This document shows positions 42,378-50,458 of a DNA stretch of 64,000 nucleotides, in pieces (the stretch's first letter is position 1; the number at the start of each line of letters is the position of its first letter). This stretch comes from a virus. The position numbers and the translations under genes are program-made. The notes below the pieces were generated by a model. It was not told where the DNA came from. It searched no databases and worked only from the letters and a program-made list of their open reading frames with translations. Location of the stretch: positions 62,001 through 126,000 of IMG/VR virus record IMGVR_UViG_3300017917_002434. The stretch is one strand, 5' to 3'.

Positions 42378-42656
42378 ATGAACACCAAATCTCACGAAAT
42401 CATGAGCATTCTTCAAGAAGAATGTTCCGAAGTAATCCAAGCAGTTTCGAAAATTAATAGATTCGGAATCGATAATTACAAACCAGGAAAACCAAAAACT
42501 AACAGAGAACATCTAGAAGAAGAATTGGGAGACCTATTAGCAATGGTCGATCTTTTAGAAAAAGATGGTATCATCTCTAAAGATAAAATGGAAGTGGCTA
42601 AGAAAGCCAAATTCGAAAAACTAAAAAAATGGTCAAGTATCTATGAGCAAAATTAA
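42378..42656 (+). CDS. MazG-like nucleotide pyrophosphohydrolase, second copy
   Basis: 92 residues from ATG 42378; an in-frame ATG at 42309 lies in the AbrB-like gene and upstream of the promoter, and is not used in this model. Motifs ILQEECSEVIQAVSK and HLEEELGDLLAMVDLL give the four-helix EExxE/ExxD metal site. It probably hydrolyses a (d)NTP. It overlaps queE by 14 bases. Confidence 0.75.
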   Translation: MNTKSHEIMSILQEECSEVIQAVSKINRFGIDNYKPGKPKTNREHLEEELGDLLAMVDLLEKDGIISKDKMEVAKKAKFEKLKKWSSIYEQN

Positions 42657-43494
42657 AATAGCAGAACTGTTTTACAGCATACAAGGTGAAGGACGTTATA
42701 TGGGCGTGCCTTCTGTTTTCTTACGTACATTTGGTTGTAACTTTAAGTGTGCTGGGTTTGGTATGCCTAAAGGGCAACTTAGTAAAGAAATCGAAGATAT
42801 CGCAGCCAGAGTACATTATTTTAAAACATATGAAGAACTCCCATTGGTTTCTACTGGTTGTGATAGTTACGCTAGCTGGGATCCTCGCTTTAAGGATCTT
42901 AGTCCAATGCTTACTAGCGACGCCATCGCACAAAGAATCTGCGAGATTCTACCGTTCAATGAATGGAGAGACGAGCATCTCGTCATCACAGGAGGAGAAC
43001 CGTTGCTTGGGTGGCAACGTGCTTACCCCGAACTGTTAGATCATCCTAAGATGAAGGATCTCAGAGAAATTACGTTTGAAACAAATGGTACTCAAAAACT
43101 TACTCCAGAATTTAAAAAATATCTATTAGACTGGGGCATGGAGAATCGAGGATATCATAGATTGACTTTTAGTGTCAGTGCCAAACTTAGTTGTTCTGGT
43201 GAGCCGAGACACGAAGCTATACGTCCCGATGTTGTTTGTGAATATGAAGAAGTCGGTTATACATATCTTAAATTTGTCATCGCCACAGAAGAAGATGCCG
43301 AGGAAGCCATCGAAACCTATGACATTTATCGTGCTGAAGGATTTAGCGGGCCTTGTTATCTAATGCCTGTAGGTGGAGTAGAAAGTGTTTACAATTTGAA
43401 TAACCGTCGAGTAGCAGAATTAGCTATGAAGAGCGGCTTACGTTATAGTGACAGATTACAAGTACCGTTATTTAAGAATGAGTGGGGAACATAA
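42643..43494 (+). CDS. queE: 7-carboxy-7-deazaguanine synthase-like radical SAM enzyme (QueE)
   Basis: 283 residues. The QueE start is clear (IAELFYSIQGEGRYMGVPSVFLRTFGCN), with HLVITGGEPLL and EITFETNGTQ later. The cluster motif is split: Cys 32 and Cys 36 (CNFKC) are followed by AGF and 36 intervening residues before TGCDSYASW (Cys 73), where normal QueE has CxxxCxxC-D-T. The GCDS-Y-A-W end is the expected continuation, so an insertion inside the CxxC loop is the simplest reading. It would make CDG for preQ0. Confidence 0.82.
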   Translation: MSKIKIAELFYSIQGEGRYMGVPSVFLRTFGCNFKCAGFGMPKGQLSKEIEDIAARVHYFKTYEELPLVSTGCDSYASWDPRFKDLSPMLTSDAIAQRICEILPFNEWRDEHLVITGGEPLLGWQRAYPELLDHPKMKDLREITFETNGTQKLTPEFKKYLLDWGMENRGYHRLTFSVSAKLSCSGEPRHEAIRPDVVCEYEEVGYTYLKFVIATEEDAEEAIETYDIYRAEGFSGPCYLMPVGGVESVYNLNNRRVAELAMKSGLRYSDRLQVPLFKNEWGT

Positions 43495-43922
43495 TGAAAA
43501 AAATTATAGATAAATTTTTCGGTCTCGAAAAATTAAAAGAAGAGAAAGAGGCATTACAGGCCGCAAGAGATAAAGCAGTTGCTGAAACCGTTCGAGCACA
43601 GGAGGAAGCCGAACTTGCCAAAATGACTCCAAAAGATCGTGCTACCAAAAAAGGCGAGCCTTGGGTCAGTGTATTAGATACCAAAGTAAATCCAGATAAT
43701 ATCCGTAACGGATTTTTCGAACTTGACTGGAACGAACAATTTGTGCTAAAATTAAAGCAAGAGGGTTATGGTTTCGATGGCGACCCTGATGAAGAAATCG
43801 TTGATCGCTGGTTTAGGGATATCGTTAGGCAGATGTTGGCCGAAGAAGGAATGGATGTCAATAGACCCGCAGGTTATATTAATGTAACACCTATCTCTAA
43901 AGGAAAGTCAGAAGTTTCATGA
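43494..43922 (+). CDS. Conserved hypothetical protein with coiled coil
   Basis: 142 residues from ATG 43494 (TAATG coupling). N-terminal coiled coil (LEKLKEEKEALQAARDKAVAE), then a conserved marine phage domain GEPWVSVLDTKVNPDNIRNG and WNEQFVLKLKQEGYGFDGD...IVDRWFRDIVRQM. The start upstream at 43482 is within queE and unlikely. Function unknown. Confidence 0.55.
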   Translation: MKKIIDKFFGLEKLKEEKEALQAARDKAVAETVRAQEEAELAKMTPKDRATKKGEPWVSVLDTKVNPDNIRNGFFELDWNEQFVLKLKQEGYGFDGDPDEEIVDRWFRDIVRQMLAEEGMDVNRPAGYINVTPISKGKSEVS

Positions 43923-44905
43923 CATATATATTAGTCGATACTGCTAACACGTTTTTTCGTGCTAGACACGTAATTCGCGGCGATGCTGATATTAAAATCG
44001 GCATGGCTTTCCATATCACTCTAAATTCTATACGTAAAGCATGGCAGGATTTTAAAGGTACCCATGTTATTTTCTGCTTAGAAGGCAGATCTTGGCGTAA
44101 AGACTACTACGAGCCTTATAAACGCAATCGTAGTGATGCTAGAGCAGCCCTAACTCCTAAAGAACAGGAAGAAGATAAATTATTTTGGGAAGCATTTGAT
44201 ACTTTTAAAGAGTTTGTTTCAGAAAAAACAAATTGTACAGTCCTACAAAATCCAAGATTAGAAGCAGACGATCTTATCGCAGGTTGGATACAAAATCATC
44301 CAAAATCTCAACATGTAATTATTTCTACCGATTCTGACTTTGAACAATTAATCGCACCTAATGTAAAACAATATAACGGTGTAAGCGAAATCACGATCAC
44401 ACACGAAGGCTATTTTGATGCTAAAGGCAACAAAGTCAAAGATAAAAAGACAGGAGAAGAAAAGGCAGCACCAGATCCAGAGTGGCTCCTATTCGAAAAA
44501 TGTATGCGTGGTGATACCAGTGATAATGTCTTCTCAGCGTATCCAGGTGTGCGTACTAAAGGCACAAGCAAAAAAGTGGGTCTTGCTGAAGCGTTCGAGG
44601 ATCGTAAAAGCAAAGGATTTGCGTGGAACAATCTCATGCTTCAGAGATGGACTGACCACGAAGGCAAAGAACATCGTGTGTTAGAAGATTACGAACGTAA
44701 TCGTCGACTTATCGATCTTTCATTTCAACCAGATGATATCAAATCTATTATAAATGAAACTATCCACACAGCTACAACTGCTGATAAAAATATCAGCCAA
44801 GTAGGTATTAGACTGATGAAATTTTGTAACCTGTTCGATCTTAAAAAGATCGCTGATCAGGCACAGAGTTATTCGGAGCCACTTAATGCGAGGTATACAC
44901 AATGA
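43919..44905 (+). CDS. rnh: RNase H / 5'-3' exonuclease (T4 rnh-like, FEN family)
   Basis: 328 residues (T4 Rnh 305). FEN-family acidic residues: ILVDTANTFF (Asp 7), RKDYYEPYKRNR, LEADDLIAGW, STDSDFEQLI and RGDTSDNVFSAYPGV. It removes RNA primers and flaps at Okazaki fragments. A basic insert (KDKKTGEEKAAPDPEW) precedes the fourth acidic motif. Gene order after queE rather than near 43/45 again shows scattered replication genes. Confidence 0.88.
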   Translation: MTYILVDTANTFFRARHVIRGDADIKIGMAFHITLNSIRKAWQDFKGTHVIFCLEGRSWRKDYYEPYKRNRSDARAALTPKEQEEDKLFWEAFDTFKEFVSEKTNCTVLQNPRLEADDLIAGWIQNHPKSQHVIISTDSDFEQLIAPNVKQYNGVSEITITHEGYFDAKGNKVKDKKTGEEKAAPDPEWLLFEKCMRGDTSDNVFSAYPGVRTKGTSKKVGLAEAFEDRKSKGFAWNNLMLQRWTDHEGKEHRVLEDYERNRRLIDLSFQPDDIKSIINETIHTATTADKNISQVGIRLMKFCNLFDLKKIADQAQSYSEPLNARYTQ

Positions 44906-45378
44906 CAGACATCCATGCTAAACCAATTATCGATAATAAATTCTGGATCGTAGAAGAGAACGGCGAAAAAATTGCCACACTTCGAAAGAACGAAGACGAA
45001 CGATTCGTTATGAGTAACGAGAAAGGTGTTAAAATTTATGACACCAAAAAAAGTCTTACTGACCAGTTCGGTAAGGATTTCTTTGTTGTAAAAATTCTTA
45101 AAGAAGCGAGAGATGCCAATCCGATGGAAGTACATGGTTACGCTACCAGTGCCGATCCACACAATGCCATGTACGACATACAAAGAAAACTACCGTTGTT
45201 TACTAAGAGTGGCGACTCAAAGAGTTTGTATTGTGCTGGTTACTATGTCATTCGTTTTGATAAAGGTTGGGTCAAATCATTCTGTCCCAAATTAATTACC
45301 TTACAACGTTATCAGTATGAAGGTCCTTTTAAGACTGAAGTAGAAATGCGTCAAAGGCTATCACATGTCTCAAGATAA
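44902..45378 (+). CDS. Conserved hypothetical protein
   Basis: 158 residues, ATGA-coupled to rnh. A beta-sandwich-like first half (FWIVEENGEKIATLRKNEDERFVMSNEKGVKIY) and a second half with VHGYATSADPHNAMYDIQRKLPLFTKSG and a basic C-terminus. The family is widespread in marine myoviruses by memory; function unknown. Confidence 0.55.
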   Translation: MTDIHAKPIIDNKFWIVEENGEKIATLRKNEDERFVMSNEKGVKIYDTKKSLTDQFGKDFFVVKILKEARDANPMEVHGYATSADPHNAMYDIQRKLPLFTKSGDSKSLYCAGYYVIRFDKGWVKSFCPKLITLQRYQYEGPFKTEVEMRQRLSHVSR

Positions 45379-45613
45379 AATTTCACTACAACTGCCCAGT
45401 ATCGAAAGACTGGTACAAAGACTAGTTGCTGCCGAAAAAACCAATCAAAAAGAAATTCGGATAACTGTACAAGAAGCAAGGGAACTAACTACTGACCTTA
45501 GCCTATTAACTACTAAATTAGGTAAACAAATACAAGAAATACATGCTAGATTGGACAAATTGACCGCAGGGCAAGAACAAATAACAGTTCAGATGGATGG
45601 CGGAACTTTTTAG
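45365..45613 (+). CDS. Coiled-coil hypothetical protein
   Basis: 82 residues. Almost entirely a heptad helix (IERLVQRLVAAEKTNQKEIRI; LLTTKLGKQIQEIHARLDKL) with a short polar tail. No family beyond coiled coil. Confidence 0.5.
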   Translation: MSQDKISLQLPSIERLVQRLVAAEKTNQKEIRITVQEARELTTDLSLLTTKLGKQIQEIHARLDKLTAGQEQITVQMDGGTF

Positions 45614-45615
45614 CG

Positions 45616-45624
45616 AGATAAATA
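45616..45624 (+). promoter_or_regulatory. T4-type late promoter
   Basis: GCGAGATAAATATAT: ATAAATA core at 45618-45624, 28 bases before ATG 45652, just after the previous stop. No -35 partner. Confidence 0.6.
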
Positions 45625-45651
45625 TATGCGTGTATTATTGTAGAGAAATAG

Positions 45652-45945
45652 ATGAGTAGACCTAAGCCAAAAGTACTGCTAGAGTATGCTAATAAAGAAA
45701 ATTTCAAGGTAGAACAGATCCTTGAATCTGATGCCATATGGGCGGTCTTTTATCTAGGAAAACCTTTTAATTTAAAAAGTGGTAGTTTGATATCTAGCTA
45801 TCCTGGACCTAAATACAAAAAGGTAAGTTTTTCTAATCCTGGTCATGCGTATAATCTAGCAAAAAAATTAAACAAGTTATTTAAGACAGAAGATTTCCAA
45901 GTCGTTAAATTGACCCAAGGCGAAATCATCAAGTCTAAGAAATGA
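45652..45945 (+). CDS. Hypothetical protein
   Basis: 97 residues behind a late promoter. Basic alpha/beta protein (VEQILESDAIWAVFYLGKPFNLK; KYKKVSFSNPGHAYNLAKKLNKLF). Late timing points to virion or assembly function; no family known to me. Confidence 0.5.
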   Translation: MSRPKPKVLLEYANKENFKVEQILESDAIWAVFYLGKPFNLKSGSLISSYPGPKYKKVSFSNPGHAYNLAKKLNKLFKTEDFQVVKLTQGEIIKSKK

Positions 45946-46331
45946 AGACCAAAGACGTTTATACCGAAATATTTCTAAAAGCCGCAGAAGAACAAGTAAA
46001 CGAAAATTTAGTAAAATCTAAAAAGAGTACTTGGTGGTGGAATACTAGAAATAAAGATACCGGAGGCCTTAGGCTAACTGAGGAAGGTATAGACTACATC
46101 ACAGACAATGCCAAACTAAAAACATACAAAATAAAATTTCCAAACGAAATAATTATCACTCCACAAATATTAGTATGGCTTGACAATTTCATCGAAAGTC
46201 CGTATTATATAACAAAGAAAGATATTACTGTTATAACTGAAAAAGCTGCGTTTGAATTATACCTGTTTTCTGGAGATATCAGAAAATTTGGGTACGGCAA
46301 AGCTCTAAATCAAAGACTGAACCAAGAATAG
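45942..46331 (+). CDS. Hypothetical protein
   Basis: 129 residues, ATGA-coupled. Basic, Trp-rich N-terminal third (KSTWWWNTRNKDTGGLRLTEEG), then helix-rich part with KIKFPNEIIITPQILVWLDNF and ITEKAAFELYLFSGDIRKFGYG. Function unknown. Confidence 0.5.
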   Translation: MKTKDVYTEIFLKAAEEQVNENLVKSKKSTWWWNTRNKDTGGLRLTEEGIDYITDNAKLKTYKIKFPNEIIITPQILVWLDNFIESPYYITKKDITVITEKAAFELYLFSGDIRKFGYGKALNQRLNQE

Positions 46332-46364
46332 TATATCTATCGTTTTTGTACCGTAAATACTAAC

Positions 46365-46610
46365 ATGAATCTAAACCCTCTAGATGTTTTAAACAAAAGG
46401 TCATTGACTTGGATTCCTCCGCATTTCGCTCGGATCAAAGTTAAGCATCAATTTTTTGAAACTGATCTAGAGGATTGGGTAAAATACAAACTCAAAGGAA
46501 GATACTGTCTGATACAGAATGTAGATGCTAGTACAGCTACTTTAGGGTTTGAAGATGATAAAGAGCTAACTTATTTTATGTTAGCCTGTCCGCATTTTAG
46601 GAGAATATAA
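46365..46610 (+). CDS. Hypothetical protein
   Basis: 81 residues. A weaker late-promoter-like GTAAATA lies at 46353. Alpha/beta sequence (LTWIPPHFARIKVKHQFFETD; WVKYKLKGRYCLIQNV) ending at the first base of the next gene. Function unknown. Confidence 0.5.
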   Translation: MNLNPLDVLNKRSLTWIPPHFARIKVKHQFFETDLEDWVKYKLKGRYCLIQNVDASTATLGFEDDKELTYFMLACPHFRRI

Positions 46611-46840
46611 TGACAGAAGAAGTTAAACAAGAGCAAGCTCAGCCGCAACAGACAGAAGCTAAGGCACCAGAGCTTACTATTAATGATTTGGGTGCCCTGC
46701 GTACTATTATTGATGTAGCAACGCAACGTGGAGCATTCAAAGCAGCAGAGATGGAGTCTGTTGGTAAGGTCTATAACAGATTAGCATCTTTTCTCGAAAG
46801 TGTAACACCAAAACCAGAAGGACAAAAAGAAAATGGTTAA
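46610..46840 (+). CDS. Conserved small helical protein
   Basis: 76 residues. Flexible Gln/Glu-rich N-terminus (EEVKQEQAQPQQTEAK) and a helical core LTINDLGALRTIIDVATQRG then FKAAEMESVGKVYNRL. The core phrase is familiar from many marine phages (memory); function unknown. Confidence 0.55.
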   Translation: MTEEVKQEQAQPQQTEAKAPELTINDLGALRTIIDVATQRGAFKAAEMESVGKVYNRLASFLESVTPKPEGQKENG

Positions 46841-47453
46841 TATTAAACACATAGGCCGTATGAAAGCTAATAAGGCGAAAGTCTTAGTAGTTTTTAAAAC
46901 ATTGCCTAACGACCCAGAGCATTGCCTTGTAGTCGGAACAGCAGGATTGAATGATAATTATCACAATTCAATTATCAGCTTAGTTGAAAGCCAACAGGCT
47001 CAAGATACGTTTGAGTTAGGTGAAATTTTATCAATCCGTTATTTTCCAGATGGAAAACCAATGTTAGCAGCACTACATCAGGGAAAGAATCTAGTTCGTG
47101 TTCCCACAAAAGATGTTGAAATGACTCCTGGTCCAAACACCGCAATGCCGTTAAACGAATTAAACAAGTTAATCGCAGAGCAACGTGGAGTAAGATTAGA
47201 AGATCTAGCTGTTACAGACGGTCCAGCTAAATCCGAAGTAAGAGAAGTAGCTAAAGTTAGAGATCTAATGGAGACTGCTCCAACGGCTCAAGCAAAGACT
47301 GACGGTGTGTTGTCCGACCTTGATCTAGCTAAATCTTATAGAAGCCAAGCAGATGCTATGTATAAAGAAGCCGCAAGACTTCGCAAACAAGCAGATGAAC
47401 TAGATCCGCCGAAGAAAAAGACAGTAAAGGTATCAGAAGACGCTAGTGCCTAA
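46833..47453 (+). CDS. Hypothetical protein, possibly virion-associated
   Basis: 206 residues. N-terminal beta domain (AKVLVVFKTLPNDPEHCLVV; LGEILSIRYFPDGKPMLAAL) and a helical, charged C-terminal half (LAKSYRSQADAMYKEAARLRKQADEL). No enzyme motif. It lies between small genes of unknown role. Confidence 0.5.
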   Translation: MVNIKHIGRMKANKAKVLVVFKTLPNDPEHCLVVGTAGLNDNYHNSIISLVESQQAQDTFELGEILSIRYFPDGKPMLAALHQGKNLVRVPTKDVEMTPGPNTAMPLNELNKLIAEQRGVRLEDLAVTDGPAKSEVREVAKVRDLMETAPTAQAKTDGVLSDLDLAKSYRSQADAMYKEAARLRKQADELDPPKKKTVKVSEDASA

Positions 47454-47760
47454 AAAATACTTCAAGCCGCCCAAAGATGTTATAAAAGAATGGCCTGAAG
47501 TATTCGAAGAGATATACATGAGCTCGATGCCCATTAAGTATATCCATGGAGTAGAACTAACCTTTCACGACGGCAGAGTTTGGGAAATTGATCTTCCAGA
47601 ACAACTAGATCTAGTTGACGAAGATGATATTTTGGAAAAACTTTCTGAAGGTATCAGAGATTTCCAAGATGAAATCGTTACCGTTAACTTTCAAGTTGAC
47701 ATAGACCGACTTAAACAAGATATTTTAAAATTAACAAAAAACATATTAGGTGACAAATGA
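47446..47760 (+). CDS. Conserved hypothetical protein, GTG start
   Basis: 104 residues, GTG overlapping the previous gene. Conserved-looking core YIHGVELTFHDGRVWEIDLP and an acidic region after it, ending in a basic helix (VDIDRLKQDILKLTKN). Small marine phage family by memory; function unknown. Confidence 0.5.
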   Translation: MPKKYFKPPKDVIKEWPEVFEEIYMSSMPIKYIHGVELTFHDGRVWEIDLPEQLDLVDEDDILEKLSEGIRDFQDEIVTVNFQVDIDRLKQDILKLTKNILGDK

Positions 47761-48422
47761 ATGTTAATCTCGTTTCCTATTCACAACCCACAGGTCAATT
47801 TAGACAGTTGGGTATCGAAGACGCACAGGAACTCATCGCGTATTGTGCCCGTGTCAGCAATCCCGCAAACCAACTTAACACCGAGACATCAGAAAAACTC
47901 ATCAGATACTTGGTCAAACACAAACACTGGTCACCACTCGAAATGGTCTCAGCCTGTATCGAAATCACTACAACCAGAGATATCGCAAGACAGATCCTTA
48001 GACACAGAAGTTTCAGCTTCCAAGAATTCAGTCAGCGATATGCTGATCCTACTAAAGACCTCTCGTTTGTGGTTAGAGAAGCACGACTTCAAGACCCAAA
48101 GAATCGACAGAACAGTGTCGAAACGGATGACGAACGCCTACAACGAGATTGGGAACTTAGACAAAACAATGTCATCACAGAAGCCAGAATGGCCTACCAA
48201 TGGGCTATCGATAATGGCATAGCCAAAGAACAGGCTCGTGCTGTACTGCCAGAAGGTTTAATTGAAAGTAAACTTTATATGAATGGAACGCTACGTAGTT
48301 GGATTCATTTTATTGAATTACGTAGTGCTAACGGCACACAAAAAGAACACCAAGAAGTTGCGATAGCCTGTGCTAAAGTTATCTCAGAAATATTTCCGTT
48401 AACTAACGATTTTATTGGTTAG
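47757..48422 (+). CDS. thyX: FAD-dependent thymidylate synthase (ThyX)
   Basis: 221 residues. The ThyX signature RHRSFSFQEFSQRY (RHRxxSxxxxSxR, residues 82-95) is complete, with KHWSPLEM before it and GTLRSWIHFIELRS near the end. It makes dTMP from dUMP with FAD and methylene-tetrahydrofolate, downstream of the phage dCMP deaminase. Last plus-strand gene; its 3' end overlaps the convergent radical SAM gene by 11 bases. Confidence 0.93.
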   Translation: MNVNLVSYSQPTGQFRQLGIEDAQELIAYCARVSNPANQLNTETSEKLIRYLVKHKHWSPLEMVSACIEITTTRDIARQILRHRSFSFQEFSQRYADPTKDLSFVVREARLQDPKNRQNSVETDDERLQRDWELRQNNVITEARMAYQWAIDNGIAKEQARAVLPEGLIESKLYMNGTLRSWIHFIELRSANGTQKEHQEVAIACAKVISEIFPLTNDFIG

Positions 48423-48423
48423 T
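48402..48423. terminator. Possible bidirectional terminator at the convergent junction
   Basis: ACTAAC (48402-48407) pairs with GTTAGT (48418-48423) across a 10-base AT-rich loop. T-rich sequence follows on the plus strand (AATTTTCC). The stem is short and lies in both coding ends. Confidence 0.35.
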
Positions 48424-49800
48424 AATTTTCCACTGATCATATATAGATCGCATTTCGGGGAACGTGCTTAAAAAGTTCGTTCCTCGTCTTTTATCGTGTT
48501 CATCAACAAACGCTACAAAATCTTTTCTGATTGTAGGCAATAAATTTTCGTCGTATCTATGGTCTTCTGCCCATTTGGCTACACGTTGAAATTTTGATAA
48601 TTCCGTGCTATCAAAATGTTTATAACTTAAATTATCAACTTTAGTTTTCATGTAATCAATAGCTTTATATAAACGTTGTATCTGATCGTCGTTGGCTATC
48701 TGTAAACTAAGATGTGGTGGTTCTAAAAGATACGGAGTATCCATCTGTATTCTTCGATTGAATCTTGTATTATATTTTTGTCTTAATTCTAAAATTTTAT
48801 CTAATAATTCTTCGAAATTATAAATGCTTAAAAGATTAACTGTTATCATAAATCCTAATTTACCGTTAGGAACTTCGTTAAGATAACGATGTATATTATT
48901 TTCCCATTGGACTAAATCTAATCCATTTCTAATATATTCTGCTTGATTACCCCAAGTATCAACACTAGTGTAAAGCATAATCTCTTTTACTTTTTTGTTT
49001 TCTTTTAAAGATTTAGCACGAACGATAAATTTATCAAGATTACGCTGCGGTACACTCATATTACTATTAATAGCGAATTGTAAATCTGATCTTGGATGGT
49101 CTTCTATGTAATCTAACATCTTCATGAAATTAGTACTTAATAATGGTTCTCCTCCGGTTACTCTTAGAGTCTCTAAATTTTTATAGCACTCCGGAAACCA
49201 TTGCCAAAAAGCATCAATGTAGGGATTATTCTCTTCTTTATATACAGTACGAGCTTTAGGATTAATTGCGTATTGCCTACGATTAGGCATATATTGTAAA
49301 GGATATTCTCCGTGTTTTTTGATCTCTCCTTCCCAAGCACTGCTAATAGTTGGAGCACAATATATACACTTCATCTGGCATTCTGAACCAAAACTTAATT
49401 CCATATATCTAGGATAAACATCAGCATCCCATGGTAAATTTTTTACATACTCGATACTCGGAATGGTATTTTCAAATTCCCAACTTCTTAAATGTCTGTC
49501 ACTGATTTGGCCTAGATCTTCTAGTGCCCAACAATAACTACATTCTTGAGGACGTTCGCCCTCTAACATCATCTTCCTTTGTTGTTTTTTATAATTACTA
49601 TTGTGTAATGCCGCAGGATTATTGTTCACTTCATCAACACTGACTCTGTGCATAGAAGGATGATAACAACTATGGTTATCTCCGGTATGAAGATGTATTG
49701 TGACCATGTGCCACTTAGCTAGACAAAACCCTTTACCTGTTTTATCTAGTTCATTAGCAATCTTGATATATTTTTTATTCGGGTCTCGACGCCAAAACAT
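48412..49800 (-). CDS. Twitch-type radical SAM protein
   Basis: 462 residues. N-terminal Cys region (HSCYHPSMHR, PQECSYCW), then the SAM cluster motif CQMKCIYC with GGEPLL (VTGGEPLLSTN) and a TIM-barrel body (INSNMSVPQRN, LYTSVDTWG). Such 'twitch domain' proteins are frequent in marine myoviruses; the substrate is unknown. It is the promoter-distal gene of the minus-strand glycosyltransferase cluster, so modification of a sugar or virion peptide is a reasonable guess. Confidence 0.85.
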   Translation of the reverse strand: MFWRRDPNKKYIKIANELDKTGKGFCLAKWHMVTIHLHTGDNHSCYHPSMHRVSVDEVNNNPAALHNSNYKKQQRKMMLEGERPQECSYCWALEDLGQISDRHLRSWEFENTIPSIEYVKNLPWDADVYPRYMELSFGSECQMKCIYCAPTISSAWEGEIKKHGEYPLQYMPNRRQYAINPKARTVYKEENNPYIDAFWQWFPECYKNLETLRVTGGEPLLSTNFMKMLDYIEDHPRSDLQFAINSNMSVPQRNLDKFIVRAKSLKENKKVKEIMLYTSVDTWGNQAEYIRNGLDLVQWENNIHRYLNEVPNGKLGFMITVNLLSIYNFEELLDKILELRQKYNTRFNRRIQMDTPYLLEPPHLSLQIANDDQIQRLYKAIDYMKTKVDNLSYKHFDSTELSKFQRVAKWAEDHRYDENLLPTIRKDFVAFVDEHDKRRGTNFLSTFPEMRSIYDQWKITNQ

Positions 49801-50458
49801 ACTGTTCTTTTAAAAAATTAAAATCGTTGATTTTTCTTAAATCGTCAATGCTGTGTTTATATCTATGACCATATTCTCTTCCTTCACGGGCACCATTTAA
49901 ACATTCTTGAGAAAACTCGTTTCCGTTGGCTTTCTCGCACCAAACGTCTAGTCTATATTCGTCATCATACTTATTTCTATTTTTAATAGCAGAAGACGAA
50001 AGTTTTACGCATTCTCTAAATGCGGTACGCCAAGTATGAAATTCGCTTGAGTTAAATCGATGTATATTTAAAGTTAAATCCACGTGTTCAATTTTACCAA
50101 AAAAACTTGTAGAAAAATCAACAACTTCAGTATCAGTAAAAAAAGATTTTTTAAATATTTTTATAGCACCGTGTCCGTACTCTAGACCATTTATTGGATT
50201 TCTAGCAGAAAAAATATACATCTTGTTTTGGTCAATGATGCTGTCATATACCTTAGACATCTGAAAACTATCTAGCAGATACGCATCAGAATCAATAACT
50301 AAAAACATATCTGTAATAGATCTATCTCCGCAAAGTTTGTGAGATTCAGCTATGTTCGTTTTGGTAGTAAAAAGATTAAGATCATTTATTTTAGATTTTG
50401 CTACTAAGAAATTTTCCGCTAAATTAGGATCGTCGTAGCTTAGGAAGAACTTTTCCAT
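49775..50458 (-). CDS. GT-A-like glycosyltransferase paralogue 1
   Basis: 227 residues, overlapping the radical SAM gene by 26 bases. MFLVIDSDAYLLD has a DxD-like metal site. It shares blocks with the gene before it (YGHGAIKIFKKSF and FHTWRTAFRECVKL against YGNGGLKIWNKEF and YQAWRAGFREGVKM), so the two are paralogues, this one shortened. Substrate unknown. Confidence 0.55.
   Translation of the reverse strand: MEKFFLSYDDPNLAENFLVAKSKINDLNLFTTKTNIAESHKLCGDRSITDMFLVIDSDAYLLDSFQMSKVYDSIIDQNKMYIFSARNPINGLEYGHGAIKIFKKSFFTDTEVVDFSTSFFGKIEHVDLTLNIHRFNSSEFHTWRTAFRECVKLSSSAIKNRNKYDDEYRLDVWCEKANGNEFSQECLNGAREGREYGHRYKHSIDDLRKINDFNFLKEQYVLASRPE

Noticed and set aside
46351-46360. GTAAATACTA as a further late promoter
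   Set aside because: The first base of the core differs from ATAAATA and the leader to ATG 46365 would be almost absent; mentioned only as weak.
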